Positions 7,166-15,147 of a stretch of 64,000 nucleotides of DNA are shown here, one piece after another. The notes below the pieces were generated by a model. That model had not been told where the DNA came from. It saw nothing but the letters and a program-made list of their open reading frames with translations, and ran no database searches. The stretch is taken from positions 806,001 to 870,000 of the forward strand of contig JBLXFH010000001.1 in assembly GCA_048262255.1 (NCBI GenBank), in the 5' to 3' direction. How positions within the stretch are numbered: position 1 is the first letter of the stretch; the number at the start of each line of letters is the position of its first letter. The stretch is from JABMNT01 sp048262255 (lineage in GTDB: Bacteria; Pseudomonadota; Alphaproteobacteria; Rhodospirillales; Casp-alpha2). Position numbers and translations under genes: made by a program.

Positions 7166-8542
7166 GTGACGAAAAAACTTTTTATAAAATCCTATGGCTG
7201 CCAGATGAATGTCTACGATGCGGAACGCATGGCCGACGTCCTCAAGCCACTTGATTACAGTCTCACGGAAAACCCAGATGATGCCGATCTGGTGATTCTC
7301 AACACCTGCCATATTCGCGAAAAAGCCGCCGAAAAAGTCTATTCCGAGCTGGGCCGCTTGAACCGGGTCAAAAACAGCCGCCGGGAAAAGGGCGAAAAGC
7401 TGATCGTCGCGGTGGGGGGGTGTGTGGCGCAGGCGGAGGGCGAAGAGATCGTCCGCCGCGCACCTTATGTGGATATGGTTTTCGGCCCGCAAACCTATCA
7501 CCGGCTGCCGGAAATGGTGGCGCGTGCACATCGCGATGCAGGCGTTGTGCTGGATACGGATTTTCCTGCGGAATCAAAATTTGATCATTTACCCGAGCAA
7601 TCGGCACCGGACGGATATTCGGCATTTCTCACCGTACAGGAAGGCTGCGATAAGTTTTGCGCCTTTTGCGTTGTGCCCTATACCCGCGGTGCCGAGTTTT
7701 CCCGGCCTGCAACGCAGGTCCTCGACGAGGCCCGGCGACTGGCCGGAGCCGGCGTCAAGGAAATCACGTTGTTGGGGCAAAACGTCAATAATTACCATGG
7801 CGTGGCGCCGGATGGCGGCGACTGGAGTTTGGGAAAGCTGATACGTGAATTGGCGAAAATCGATGGTCTGAGCGGCCTTCGTTACACCACATCTTATCCC
7901 GCCGACATGGATGATGACCTGATCCATGCGCATCGCGATGTCGCTGAACTGATGCCGTTTCTGCATTTGCCCGTGCAATCGGGCTCAGACCGCATCCTGA
8001 AAGCCATGAACCGCCGCCATAATTCCGACGACTACCGGGCCATTGTCCGCCGCCTGCGCGATGCCCGACCGGATTTGGCCCTGTCGTCCGATTTTATCGT
8101 CGGTTTCCCGGGTGAATCCGACAAGGATTTCGAGCAGACCCTGGCGTTGGTCCGTGAAATTGAATTTGTTCAGGCCTATTCCTTTAAGTACAGCGTTCGC
8201 CCGGGAACGCCGGCCGCAGCCAACGAGTTGCAGGTGCCCGAAGCTGTGAAATCCGAACGCCTTGCCGCTTTGCAGACGCTGTTGAACGAACAGCAACTGG
8301 CCTTTAATGCCGCCTGTGTCGGCCGGCAGATGGATGTGCTTCTGGAACGTCCGGGCCGTAACCCGGGGCAACTGGTTGGGCGCAGTCCTTACATGCAGGC
8401 GGTGCATGTGGATGCGCCTGAAACGCAAATCGGCGAGATTGTAACTCTTGCAATTACCGATGCACACGGCAACAGTTTAGGGGCGCGTTTTGCAGAGACG
8501 CCATCAGATGTGAGCACAATGGAAAAAAGGGCAATCGCTTGA
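7166..8542 (+). CDS. miaB: MiaB, tRNA-2-methylthio-N6-isopentenyladenosine37 synthase
   Basis: A 458 aa radical-SAM methylthiotransferase starting at GTG 7166 (MTKKLFIKSYGCQMN). The N-terminal UPF0004 domain contributes C12, C48 (NTCHIREKA) and C86 (VGGCVAQ) to the auxiliary [4Fe-4S] cluster. The radical SAM motif is C161-x3-C165-x2-C168 in CDKFCAFCVVPYTRG. A C-terminal TRAM domain follows. It adds the methylthio group to i6A37 of tRNAs reading UNN codons. It overlaps phoH by 4 nt (TTGA), so the genes are translationally coupled. It opens the miaB-phoH-ybeY-corC-lnt operon. Confidence 0.96.
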   Translation: MTKKLFIKSYGCQMNVYDAERMADVLKPLDYSLTENPDDADLVILNTCHIREKAAEKVYSELGRLNRVKNSRREKGEKLIVAVGGCVAQAEGEEIVRRAPYVDMVFGPQTYHRLPEMVARAHRDAGVVLDTDFPAESKFDHLPEQSAPDGYSAFLTVQEGCDKFCAFCVVPYTRGAEFSRPATQVLDEARRLAGAGVKEITLLGQNVNNYHGVAPDGGDWSLGKLIRELAKIDGLSGLRYTTSYPADMDDDLIHAHRDVAELMPFLHLPVQSGSDRILKAMNRRHNSDDYRAIVRRLRDARPDLALSSDFIVGFPGESDKDFEQTLALVREIEFVQAYSFKYSVRPGTPAAANELQVPEAVKSERLAALQTLLNEQQLAFNAACVGRQMDVLLERPGRNPGQLVGRSPYMQAVHVDAPETQIGEIVTLAITDAHGNSLGARFAETPSDVSTMEKRAIA

Positions 8543-9600
8543 GCACAGCTCTAACGGCTAAGACCAAAAAAACGCCGCGCACCAAAACATCACAAAAAGC
8601 CGTTTCGGTAGAGCGATCGTTTGATGACAACTCACTGGCGATTGCCTTGTTCGGATCTCACCATACGCATCTCGCCCGCATTGAACAGAAACTCGACGTT
8701 AATATTTATGCCCGCGGCAATCAGCTGACCATTAGCGGTTCGATTGAAGACGTCAATGCGGCCTGTCAGGTTTTTGAAAGCCTTTATACCCGCCTGCAGA
8801 AAAAAATGCCGCTGGATCTGGCTGAAGTTGATGCGGCCATGCGCATGGTGCGTTCGCCGCAGGGTGACGTCAGCGATACGTCGGTCGCCATCCGTACGCC
8901 CAACCGCCATATTTCGCCGCGATCGGCAACCCAGGCTGAATATCTGAAAGCGGTTGATGAAAACGAACTGGTGTTCGGTCAAGGCCCGGCCGGAACCGGC
9001 AAGACCTATCTGGCGGTGGCCAAGGCCGTGGAGCGATTGGTGCGCGGCGATGTGGAGCGCATTATCCTGTCGCGACCGGCAGTCGAGGCGGGCGAGCAGT
9101 TGGGCTTCCTGCCCGGCGATATGCGTGAAAAGGTCGACCCTTACCTGAGGCCTTTGTATGACGCCCTTTATGACATGCTTCCGGAAGGCCAGGTGGTGAA
9201 GCGGCTCGAAAGCGGTGAGATTGAAGTGGCGCCGCTGGCCTTTATGCGGGGGCGGACCCTGTCCAACGCCTTTGTTATTCTCGATGAAGCGCAAAATACC
9301 ACGGCCGTACAGATGAAGATGTTTCTGACCCGGCTGGGCGAGAACTCGCGCATGGTGGTTTCCGGAGATTTAAGTCAGGTTGATTTGCCGCGCGGGACCC
9401 GGTCCGGCCTGCGCGACGCCATGGATGTTTTGCATTCGGTCAAGGGCATTGGTTTTATCACCTTTACGGACAGCGATGTTGTGCGCCATCCGCTGGTCGG
9501 TCAGATCGTGAATGCCTATTCGGATGTTGAAACCCGGCGTCGTACAGGTGCGCGTTATGAGCCCGCGCCAGAAACGGATACGGGAAACAATGGCGGCTAA
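8539..9600 (+). CDS. phoH: PhoH-like ATPase (YbeZ)
   Basis: A 353 aa PhoH-type P-loop protein with Walker A GPAGTGKTY at residues 149-157 and Walker B VILDEAQNTT at about 247-255. A KH-like N-terminal region (IEQKLDVNIYARGNQLTISG) precedes the ATPase. It starts at TTG 8539, overlapping the miaB stop. YbeZ is linked by conserved context to the RNase YbeY and to rRNA maturation. The stop overlaps ybeY by 11 nt. Signs of coupled translation at both ends argue for one operon. Confidence 0.95.
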   Translation: MSTALTAKTKKTPRTKTSQKAVSVERSFDDNSLAIALFGSHHTHLARIEQKLDVNIYARGNQLTISGSIEDVNAACQVFESLYTRLQKKMPLDLAEVDAAMRMVRSPQGDVSDTSVAIRTPNRHISPRSATQAEYLKAVDENELVFGQGPAGTGKTYLAVAKAVERLVRGDVERIILSRPAVEAGEQLGFLPGDMREKVDPYLRPLYDALYDMLPEGQVVKRLESGEIEVAPLAFMRGRTLSNAFVILDEAQNTTAVQMKMFLTRLGENSRMVVSGDLSQVDLPRGTRSGLRDAMDVLHSVKGIGFITFTDSDVVRHPLVGQIVNAYSDVETRRRTGARYEPAPETDTGNNGG

Positions 9601-10153
9601 CGCATCCCCTGACCCGGTGGGGTCTCCGGCGTTATCACTCGAAACGGATGTAGAAGTTGACAGGTCCGCCTGGGCGATGCTTGCCGGGCAGGCTGAAGAC
9701 TTGTGCAGGACGTTCGCTGCGGCGGCTTTCGAGCATATCCAGAAAATCGGTGAATTCGAGAGTGACGGTTTTGACGTGGCGGAAATTGCCATCCGCCTGA
9801 CCACGGATGCCGAGCTTCAGGCGCTCAACAACCAGTTCCGCGGAATCGACAAACCAACCAATGTGTTGTCCTTTGCGGCGTTGGATGACGACGCGCCGCT
9901 GTTTCCCGAAGACGGGCCCCTGACGCTCGGCGATATTGCTGTTGCGGCGGAAACCATCCAGCGGGAAGCCCTGGCGCAGGGGAAGACAGTACAGGATCAT
10001 CTGGCCCATATGGTTGTGCATGGGGTATTGCACCTGCTGGGTTATGACCATGAGGAAGAAGCGGAAGCGGAGGAAATGGAATCTTTGGAACGGGAAATTC
10101 TGGCAATGCAGGGGATTGCCGACCCTTATGAGGGTGCAGAGGGTACGGATTAA
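9590..10153 (+). CDS. ybeY: YbeY, endoribonuclease / rRNA maturation factor
   Basis: A 187 aa metalloprotein carrying the zinc site HGVLHLLGYDH (His144, His148, His154). This is the YbeY signature for single-strand RNase activity in 16S rRNA 3' maturation and ribosome quality control. Another family motif, NQFRGIDKPTNVLSF, is at 81-95. ATG 9590 was chosen because it overlaps the phoH stop in the usual manner; upstream in-frame codons belong to phoH sequence. The N-terminal 25 residues are longer than in E. coli, as is common in alphaproteobacteria. It overlaps corC by 1 nt (TAATG). Confidence 0.95.
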   Translation: MAANASPDPVGSPALSLETDVEVDRSAWAMLAGQAEDLCRTFAAAAFEHIQKIGEFESDGFDVAEIAIRLTTDAELQALNNQFRGIDKPTNVLSFAALDDDAPLFPEDGPLTLGDIAVAAETIQREALAQGKTVQDHLAHMVVHGVLHLLGYDHEEEAEAEEMESLEREILAMQGIADPYEGAEGTD

Positions 10154-11064
10154 TGAGCCATAAGGACGAAGATGAAGAGTTTCACGAGATCATTAAAGAC
10201 GCGCCCCCGGTGCCGTTTTCCCTGATCAGCTGGTTGAAAAACTTGTTCGGCATGCGAAACGGCGAGACTTCGGTTCGAGATACACTGGAAGAACTGATTG
10301 ACGAGCGCGAGGAGCAGGAACTGCCGATCAGCGCCGACGAGCGCCTATTGCTGGCCAATATTCTGGAGTTGCGTGACCGCACCGTGCGTGACGTCATGGT
10401 GCCTCGCGCTGATATTCACGCGATTGAGGAAAACATGTCCCTGACCGACGTGGTGCAGGCGATCACGCGCGAGGGCCATTCACGGCTGCCGGTCTACAAG
10501 GAAACACTGGACGATACCACGGGCTTTATCCACGCCAAGGATGTGCTGGCCTGGCACGGCGCACCCGAGGATTTTGCGCCGACGAAAATTTTACGCAAGG
10601 TGTTGTTTGTTTCGCCCGCCATGCAGGTTCTTGAGTTGCTTCTCGAGATGCGGGTCGTCCGCGCCCACATGGCCCTGGTGGTTGATGAGTTTGGTGGCGT
10701 CGATGGTCTGGTGACCATTGAGGATCTGGTAGAAGAAATCGTCGGTGAAATCGAGGACGAGCACGACAACAGCCCGGAACTGAAACTGATCAAGATTCCA
10801 GAAAACGGCTATATCGCGGACGCCCGGGTCACCGTCGAGATGCTGGAAGAAGAGATGGGCCCAATCCTCAGCGAAGAGGAACGCGAAGACCTCTATACGT
10901 TGGGGGGGCTGGTGTTCTCTCTGGCGGGGCGGGTTCCTGCACGTGGCGAGCTGGTCTGCCATCCGAGTGGTCTGGAATTCGAGATTTTGGATGCCGATCC
11001 GCGCCGGATCCGGCGCTTGCGCATGCATCAACGAGCGACCTCGATACCCGAAGTCGAGCTCTGA
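10153..11064 (+). CDS. corC: CorC/HlyC-type CBS-domain protein
   Basis: A 303 aa cytosolic protein of the CorC (YbeX) family. It has an N-terminal linker with SLISWLKNLFG, then two CBS domains (about 70-190; RTVRDVMVPRADIHAIEE, GHSRLPVYKETLDDTTGFIH, MALVVDEFGGVDGLVTIEDLVEEIVGEIEDE). A C-terminal CorC_HlyC domain (about 205-295) follows. It lacks the DUF21 membrane domain, so it is the short soluble form. CorC proteins are linked to magnesium or cobalt efflux, and YbeX to ribosome metabolism, consistent with its place next to ybeY. ATG overlaps the ybeY stop. Confidence 0.93.
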   Translation: MSHKDEDEEFHEIIKDAPPVPFSLISWLKNLFGMRNGETSVRDTLEELIDEREEQELPISADERLLLANILELRDRTVRDVMVPRADIHAIEENMSLTDVVQAITREGHSRLPVYKETLDDTTGFIHAKDVLAWHGAPEDFAPTKILRKVLFVSPAMQVLELLLEMRVVRAHMALVVDEFGGVDGLVTIEDLVEEIVGEIEDEHDNSPELKLIKIPENGYIADARVTVEMLEEEMGPILSEEEREDLYTLGGLVFSLAGRVPARGELVCHPSGLEFEILDADPRRIRRLRMHQRATSIPEVEL

Positions 11065-11074
11065 GGCGCTCGGT

Positions 11075-12661
11075 GTGGCGGGCCTGATCCAACAAGATAC
11101 GGTGATGGCCCTGCGCCAGCGTCTGATGCGCACCGGCCGATTGTCACGGGCATTGGTTCTGTTTGTGGCGGGCGCTTTGTCGGCCACCGCCTTGCCGCCT
11201 TTACATCTCGTCATCCTGCTCATTCCGGCCTTTGTCGTATTGTTCTGGGCAACCGATGACGCGGTGACGCCGGGCCGTGCCTTTCGGGTTGGCTGGTTGT
11301 TCGGCGTCGGTCATTTTGCCGTGGGGTTTTATTGGGTCGGTTACGCCTTTCTGGTCGATGCGGCGCAATATGGCTGGATGGCACCTTTCGCCGTCCTCGG
11401 CATGGCGTGCGGGCTGGCGTTGTTTGTGGCCCTGGTGAGCGGCGTCTCGCGATGGATTTACAGCACGGTCAAATTGGCTCCGGTGGGCCGGGTTATGGTG
11501 TTTGCCGGGATCTGGATCGTCGTTGAATGGCTTCGCGGCTGGGTTTTGACTGGGTTTCCCTGGAATCTGATCGGTTCGGTCTGGGTCTTTTCCGATGCCA
11601 TGGTTCAATTTGCAGCGCTGGGCGGGGTGCTGGGTCTCGGCCTTGTAACGTTGATTGCGGCCCTACTCCCCGCAGTTCTCGCGGATCCGTCAGGCCCCCC
11701 GATGACGCGGCGATGGATTTGGCCGCTGGCCGGATTTGCGGTCCTGATCATAATCGCCGGATTTGGCATGCTGCGGTTGTCGACGGCTGAAACGACAAAT
11801 GTCGAGGGTGTCCGGCTGCGTCTGGTCCAGCCCAACGTTCCCCAGCATCTGAAATGGCAGGCGGATTTGCGTATGGGGCACGTTCGTAAACTGGCGAAGC
11901 TCAGTGTACAGCCGCCGCAACCGGGCTGGCTGCCGCCGACCCACCTGATCTGGCCGGAGACGGCAGTTCCGTTCAACATGCAGCATTCACCCAATCTTCT
12001 GGCCGGCTTGTCGAAAATCGTTCCGCCGTCGGGCGCCTTGTTAACCGGCGCGCCGCGTTCCGACGCGCCGGTTTCGGCAACACCATCCTACTGGAACAGC
12101 CTGCTTGTTCTTGGGCCGGATGCCGATATTCGGGCGGTCTATGACAAACGCCACCTGGTTCCCTTTGGCGAATACGTCCCGTGGCGCAGCCTGCTCAGCT
12201 TGACCAAGCTGACGGAAGGGCGGACCGATTTTTCAATCGGCAAAACGGCCCGTACGATTGCGCTCAAGGGTTTGCCGGAATTTGCGCCGCTGATTTGTTA
12301 TGAGGCGATTTTTACCAGCGAGGTGCGTGAGCTTGGGCTAAAACCCAAATGGCTTTTGAATATCACCAACGATGCCTGGTTTGGCCAATCGGCCGGACCT
12401 TACCAGCATCTGGCGGCGGTACGGTTTCGCGCCGTTGAAATGGGTTTGCCGCTGGCCCGCGTCGCAAATACCGGAATCTCGGCGATGGTTGATCCCTATG
12501 GCCGGATTATGCAGCAGCTGCCGTTGGGCGGGGAAGGTGTGCTCGATGTGCCTTTGCCGACGGCGCTGGAGGCGAAGACGCTGTATGGGCGCTTTGGTGA
12601 TCTCCTGGTGTTTCTGATGATTGGGGCCTGTCTTCTTCTGGCGCGGCTGATGCGCCAATAA
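11075..12661 (+). CDS. lnt: Lnt, apolipoprotein N-acyltransferase
   Basis: A 528 aa inner-membrane enzyme that transfers the third acyl chain to lipoproteins. The first ~220 residues contain several membrane helices (ALVLFVAGALSATALPPLH, FAVLGMACGLALFVALV, LGLVTLIAALLPAVLA). The C-terminal carbon-nitrogen hydrolase domain carries the catalytic triad: Glu in WPETAVPF, Lys in YDKRHLVPFGEYVPWR, Cys in LICYEAIF. I choose GTG 11075 because TGAGG lies 8 nt upstream; ATG 11105 is the alternative. It follows corC by 10 nt. It ends with one more membrane helix, VFLMIGACLLLARL. Confidence 0.94.
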   Translation: MAGLIQQDTVMALRQRLMRTGRLSRALVLFVAGALSATALPPLHLVILLIPAFVVLFWATDDAVTPGRAFRVGWLFGVGHFAVGFYWVGYAFLVDAAQYGWMAPFAVLGMACGLALFVALVSGVSRWIYSTVKLAPVGRVMVFAGIWIVVEWLRGWVLTGFPWNLIGSVWVFSDAMVQFAALGGVLGLGLVTLIAALLPAVLADPSGPPMTRRWIWPLAGFAVLIIIAGFGMLRLSTAETTNVEGVRLRLVQPNVPQHLKWQADLRMGHVRKLAKLSVQPPQPGWLPPTHLIWPETAVPFNMQHSPNLLAGLSKIVPPSGALLTGAPRSDAPVSATPSYWNSLLVLGPDADIRAVYDKRHLVPFGEYVPWRSLLSLTKLTEGRTDFSIGKTARTIALKGLPEFAPLICYEAIFTSEVRELGLKPKWLLNITNDAWFGQSAGPYQHLAAVRFRAVEMGLPLARVANTGISAMVDPYGRIMQQLPLGGEGVLDVPLPTALEAKTLYGRFGDLLVFLMIGACLLLARLMRQ

Positions 12662-12773
12662 GAAAACCGGTAAACCGGTATCTCCCCTGCCGTGTTTCTG
12701 TTAGACTAAGTGACTGGATTGTATGGGGGCTGTAACAGGGCCCTCGGGTATTCTGGCAAGAGAAAGCGATCAG

Positions 12774-13262
12774 ATGGTCTATCGGCACCGACCCGCCGGC
12801 CCGGTTATTCCGCGCTATGAAAAGCTCCCCGCAGGCGTTCCCAGCCAGATAGATTTACATGTCGGGCAACGTCTGCGTCAGCGTCGTTCGCTACTGGGCA
12901 TGAGCCAGGAGAAGCTGGGTGAGGCTGTTGGCATCACGTTTCAGCAAATCCAGAAATATGAACGCGGCAGCAACCGCATTGGCGCCAGCCGCCTCTACCA
13001 GTTCTCGATTATTCTCGACGTGTCCATATCCTATTTCTTTGAAGGCATGCCAAAAGGTCCACAGACGGAAGGGGTTTCAACGCCTATCGGTATGTCCGAT
13101 CAGGCGCAGGCGCCGTTTGAAATGGAAACGCTGGCCCGCCGCGAAACCCTTGATCTGGTGCGCGCCTATACCAAAATTGCCGACCCGCAGGTGCGCAGAC
13201 AGATTATGGAGCTGGCCGGGTCGCTGGCGGTGGCGGAGATGTTTAGCGAAGCATCGGAATGA
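12774..13262 (+). CDS. XRE-type helix-turn-helix regulator
   Basis: A 162 aa regulator with a Cro/C1-type HTH: LHVGQRLRQRRSLLGMSQEK, GEAVGITFQQIQKYERGSN, IGASRLYQFS, at residues about 28-83. It is followed by a C-terminal alpha-helical tail (ETLDLVRAYTKIADPQVRRQ). ATG 12774 follows AAGAGAAAG; an ATG at 12723 lies in frame but has a poorer context. This family, with motif FQQIQKYERG, is widespread in alphaproteobacteria in this position between lnt and metK. Its regulon is not established. It ends 20 nt inside the convergent LysE-family gene. Confidence 0.88.
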   Translation: MVYRHRPAGPVIPRYEKLPAGVPSQIDLHVGQRLRQRRSLLGMSQEKLGEAVGITFQQIQKYERGSNRIGASRLYQFSIILDVSISYFFEGMPKGPQTEGVSTPIGMSDQAQAPFEMETLARRETLDLVRAYTKIADPQVRRQIMELAGSLAVAEMFSEASE

Positions 13263-13836
13263 GGGTCAGGGCCAGCAAAAACCCCATCGCACCATTAAAC
13301 CAGCGCAGCCGTTCCGGGTTTGCAAGAAACCGGCGTAACGCCGAGCCGCAACCCGCCCAGATCGCGATGCAGGGCAGATTAACGGCGCCGAAAACCAAAG
13401 CCACCAGAAACACAGCCAAAGCACCGCCGGTCGGCGCCGCATAAAGCGCAATCGATGTGAGGGCCATCATCCAGGCCTTGGGGTTGATCCATTGAAACAG
13501 CGCCGCGCCAAAAAACGGTAAGGGGCGCGCCCCGGTTTTTGCCCGCCCCAGGGTCCGTGAGGTGGCGATGCGCCAGGCCAGATAGAGCAGATAGCCGCCA
13601 CCGGCCAGCTTCAGCGCCAGATGAAAGGCCGGATAGGTGGTCAACAAAACCCCAAGCCCAAAACCAGTGGATAACAGCAGAATGCAAAAGCCGCCCATGA
13701 CGCCCAGCATATGCGGCAGAGTCCGCCAAAAGCCGAAATTGACGCCGGAGGCCAGCAGCATCAGATTGTTCGGTCCCGGCGTGATCGAAGTAACGAAGGC
13801 GAAGATCAGAAGAGCGAGAAGATTATCCAATGACAT
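13243..13836 (-). CDS. LysE/RhtB-family amino-acid exporter
   Basis: A 197 aa inner-membrane transporter with about six hydrophobic helices. The family signature TSITPGPNNLMLLASGVNFG appears near residues 16-35. Other features are GGGYLLYLAWRIA (about 73-85) and a C-terminal GAMGFLLALTLIP. The family exports amino acids such as lysine, threonine or homoserine lactones; the substrate here is unknown. Its 3' end overlaps the HTH gene tail-to-tail by 20 nt. Its start lies just inside the next minus-strand gene (13823-14164), overlapping by 14 nt, so these two are probably co-transcribed. Confidence 0.9.
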   Translation of the reverse strand: MSLDNLLALLIFAFVTSITPGPNNLMLLASGVNFGFWRTLPHMLGVMGGFCILLLSTGFGLGVLLTTYPAFHLALKLAGGGYLLYLAWRIATSRTLGRAKTGARPLPFFGAALFQWINPKAWMMALTSIALYAAPTGGALAVFLVALVFGAVNLPCIAIWAGCGSALRRFLANPERLRWFNGAMGFLLALTLIPMLR

Positions 13837-14164
13837 GGCGGGGGGGACTGTTTGGATAGTGAGGAGCGAAGGCGATGCCCGCCAGAATTCGGGTTTTTCG
13901 GATCGCCCGATTGCGTTCGCCGCTCAGGGCCTGATGGCGGGGGTCGGCGCGATAGGCGGCAAAGGCATCTTTTGAAGGAAACTGCAGGACGTGCACCTCA
14001 TCCGGCGTTTCCTCTTGGGTTAAAATGTCAAGTTCGGGCGCAAAGGCGCTCACCAGTTGCCCGCCGTGGTCTGCTAGAAGGGGTAGGACTTTCGATTCGA
14101 AGTCCTGCAGGGCAGAAAGGCCTTTTTCCGTCGCGTATAAACAGGCGATGATGGTGTAAGGCAT
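13823..14164 (-). CDS. Small DUF1330/EthD-like dimeric barrel protein
   Basis: A 113 aa protein beginning MPYTIIACLYATEKGLSALQ, with a later DEVHVLQFPSKDAFAAYRADP and RNRAIRKTRILAGIAFAP. This strand-helix layout fits the dimeric alpha/beta-barrel group (DUF1330/EthD-like). The ATG at 14164 gives the natural N-terminus; upstream in-frame codons to 14242 lack family features. No catalytic residues are assignable. It overlaps the LysE-family gene at its 3' end. It is a second member of this fold class in the window, the other being at 611-922, but the two share little direct sequence. Confidence 0.75.
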   Translation of the reverse strand: MPYTIIACLYATEKGLSALQDFESKVLPLLADHGGQLVSAFAPELDILTQEETPDEVHVLQFPSKDAFAAYRADPRHQALSGERNRAIRKTRILAGIAFAPHYPNSPPRHVIG

Positions 14165-14335
14165 GATCGAGTCTCCCATAAAGGTCAGCATTATTGACCT
14201 ATAAGGCAAATCATGTAAACCGTTTTGAAGCGCTTGGAACACGAAAGGTCGTGGACATTGGCGGGAGCTCGGTTACGGTCTTTGCGAGAGATAAAAACAG
14301 CATTGCGACATTTAAGACAGGACAGAGGGAGAGAT

Positions 14336-14836
14336 ATGATGCAACTGATGTTTCGGGGGTTCATGATCCTCTGTGTGGGGCTTTTTATAATGACCCGGAC
14401 CGGGGTCACAGATGAAGTGGAAAAACAAAAGCTTGCCTTGGAAGTTTTTAAAGTAATGAATTTCGAGCAAATGATGGAACAAACCAGTCAGGCAATTACT
14501 CCCCAGCTTATTGCGGTGATCAAAAAAGATCATCCGGATCTGAAAGATGATCTCGTCAATAAAATTGTTGCGATTACCTCTGAAGAATTCATCAAATTGA
14601 AGCCTGAATTGATGCTGTTTACGGGACAGGCTCTGGTCAAACATTACAATGAGGATGATTTGCGCAACCTGATTGCATTTTACAAGTCGGATACGGGTCA
14701 GAAAGCTCTCAGGGTTTTACCGCAGATAACTCAAGAAATGAATCAGTGGGTTGGCCCCAGAATTGGCCAAGTTCTGAAATCTATTAAAGCCCGGATATTG
14801 AGCGAGGTTAAAATCCCGCTGGATGGCAAGCTCTGA
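14336..14836 (+). CDS. DUF2059-domain protein, exported
   Basis: A 166 aa protein with an N-terminal hydrophobic signal segment (MFRGFMILCVGLFIM). It is followed by helical sequence with the DUF2059 pattern: EVFKVMNFEQMMEQTSQ, LMLFTGQALVKHYNEDDLR and IAFYKSDTGQKALRVLP. DUF2059 proteins are periplasmic or membrane-anchored, with unknown function. ATG 14336 has a GAGGGAGAG ribosome site; a second ATG follows at 14339. It lies upstream of metK with a 311-nt gap, so it is likely a separate transcript. Confidence 0.88.
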   Translation: MMQLMFRGFMILCVGLFIMTRTGVTDEVEKQKLALEVFKVMNFEQMMEQTSQAITPQLIAVIKKDHPDLKDDLVNKIVAITSEEFIKLKPELMLFTGQALVKHYNEDDLRNLIAFYKSDTGQKALRVLPQITQEMNQWVGPRIGQVLKSIKARILSEVKIPLDGKL

Positions 14837-15147
14837 CGGACGCCGTCCAGCCGTTTGTTCCAGTTGCGGCTATGCGCCAGCTCTCTGTTTTTTGGAGTGG
14901 CGTTGGGCTGCGTATTTTTGCAGCAGAGCCCGGTTTGACGAGGGCCGAAGACAACCAGACTTTCACTTGACCCGCCCTCTATTCCCTGCCAAAAACACAC
15001 GCCTTTTATGTATGTTTTGTGAAAGGCCGTGGACGGATTTGGACCGCTTGCCCACCACGTTAAAAATTGTGCTAAGTGGGCTCTGGTACGCGAAACGCAA
15101 AGATGCCCTTGGTCCGTTTGAAGTGAATCAGATCGAAGGGATATATT
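14837..15147 (+). promoter_or_regulatory. metK leader region with three hairpins
   Basis: A gene-free stretch of 311 nt before metK. GGGCT (14905-14909) can pair with AGCCC (14927-14931), extended by inner GC pairs. CACG+CCTTT (14998-15006) pairs with AAAGG+CGTG (15022-15031) around one bulged C. CCCAC (15051-15055) pairs with GTGGG (15076-15080) with inner CAC/GTG pairing. No T-run follows any of them. metK leaders in several groups hold SAM-sensing RNAs, but I cannot match this one to a consensus I know. Confidence 0.4.

Noticed and set aside
14837..15147. Naming the metK leader as a specific SAM riboswitch
   Set aside because: I cannot match conserved core positions of any class by eye, so it is listed only as structured.
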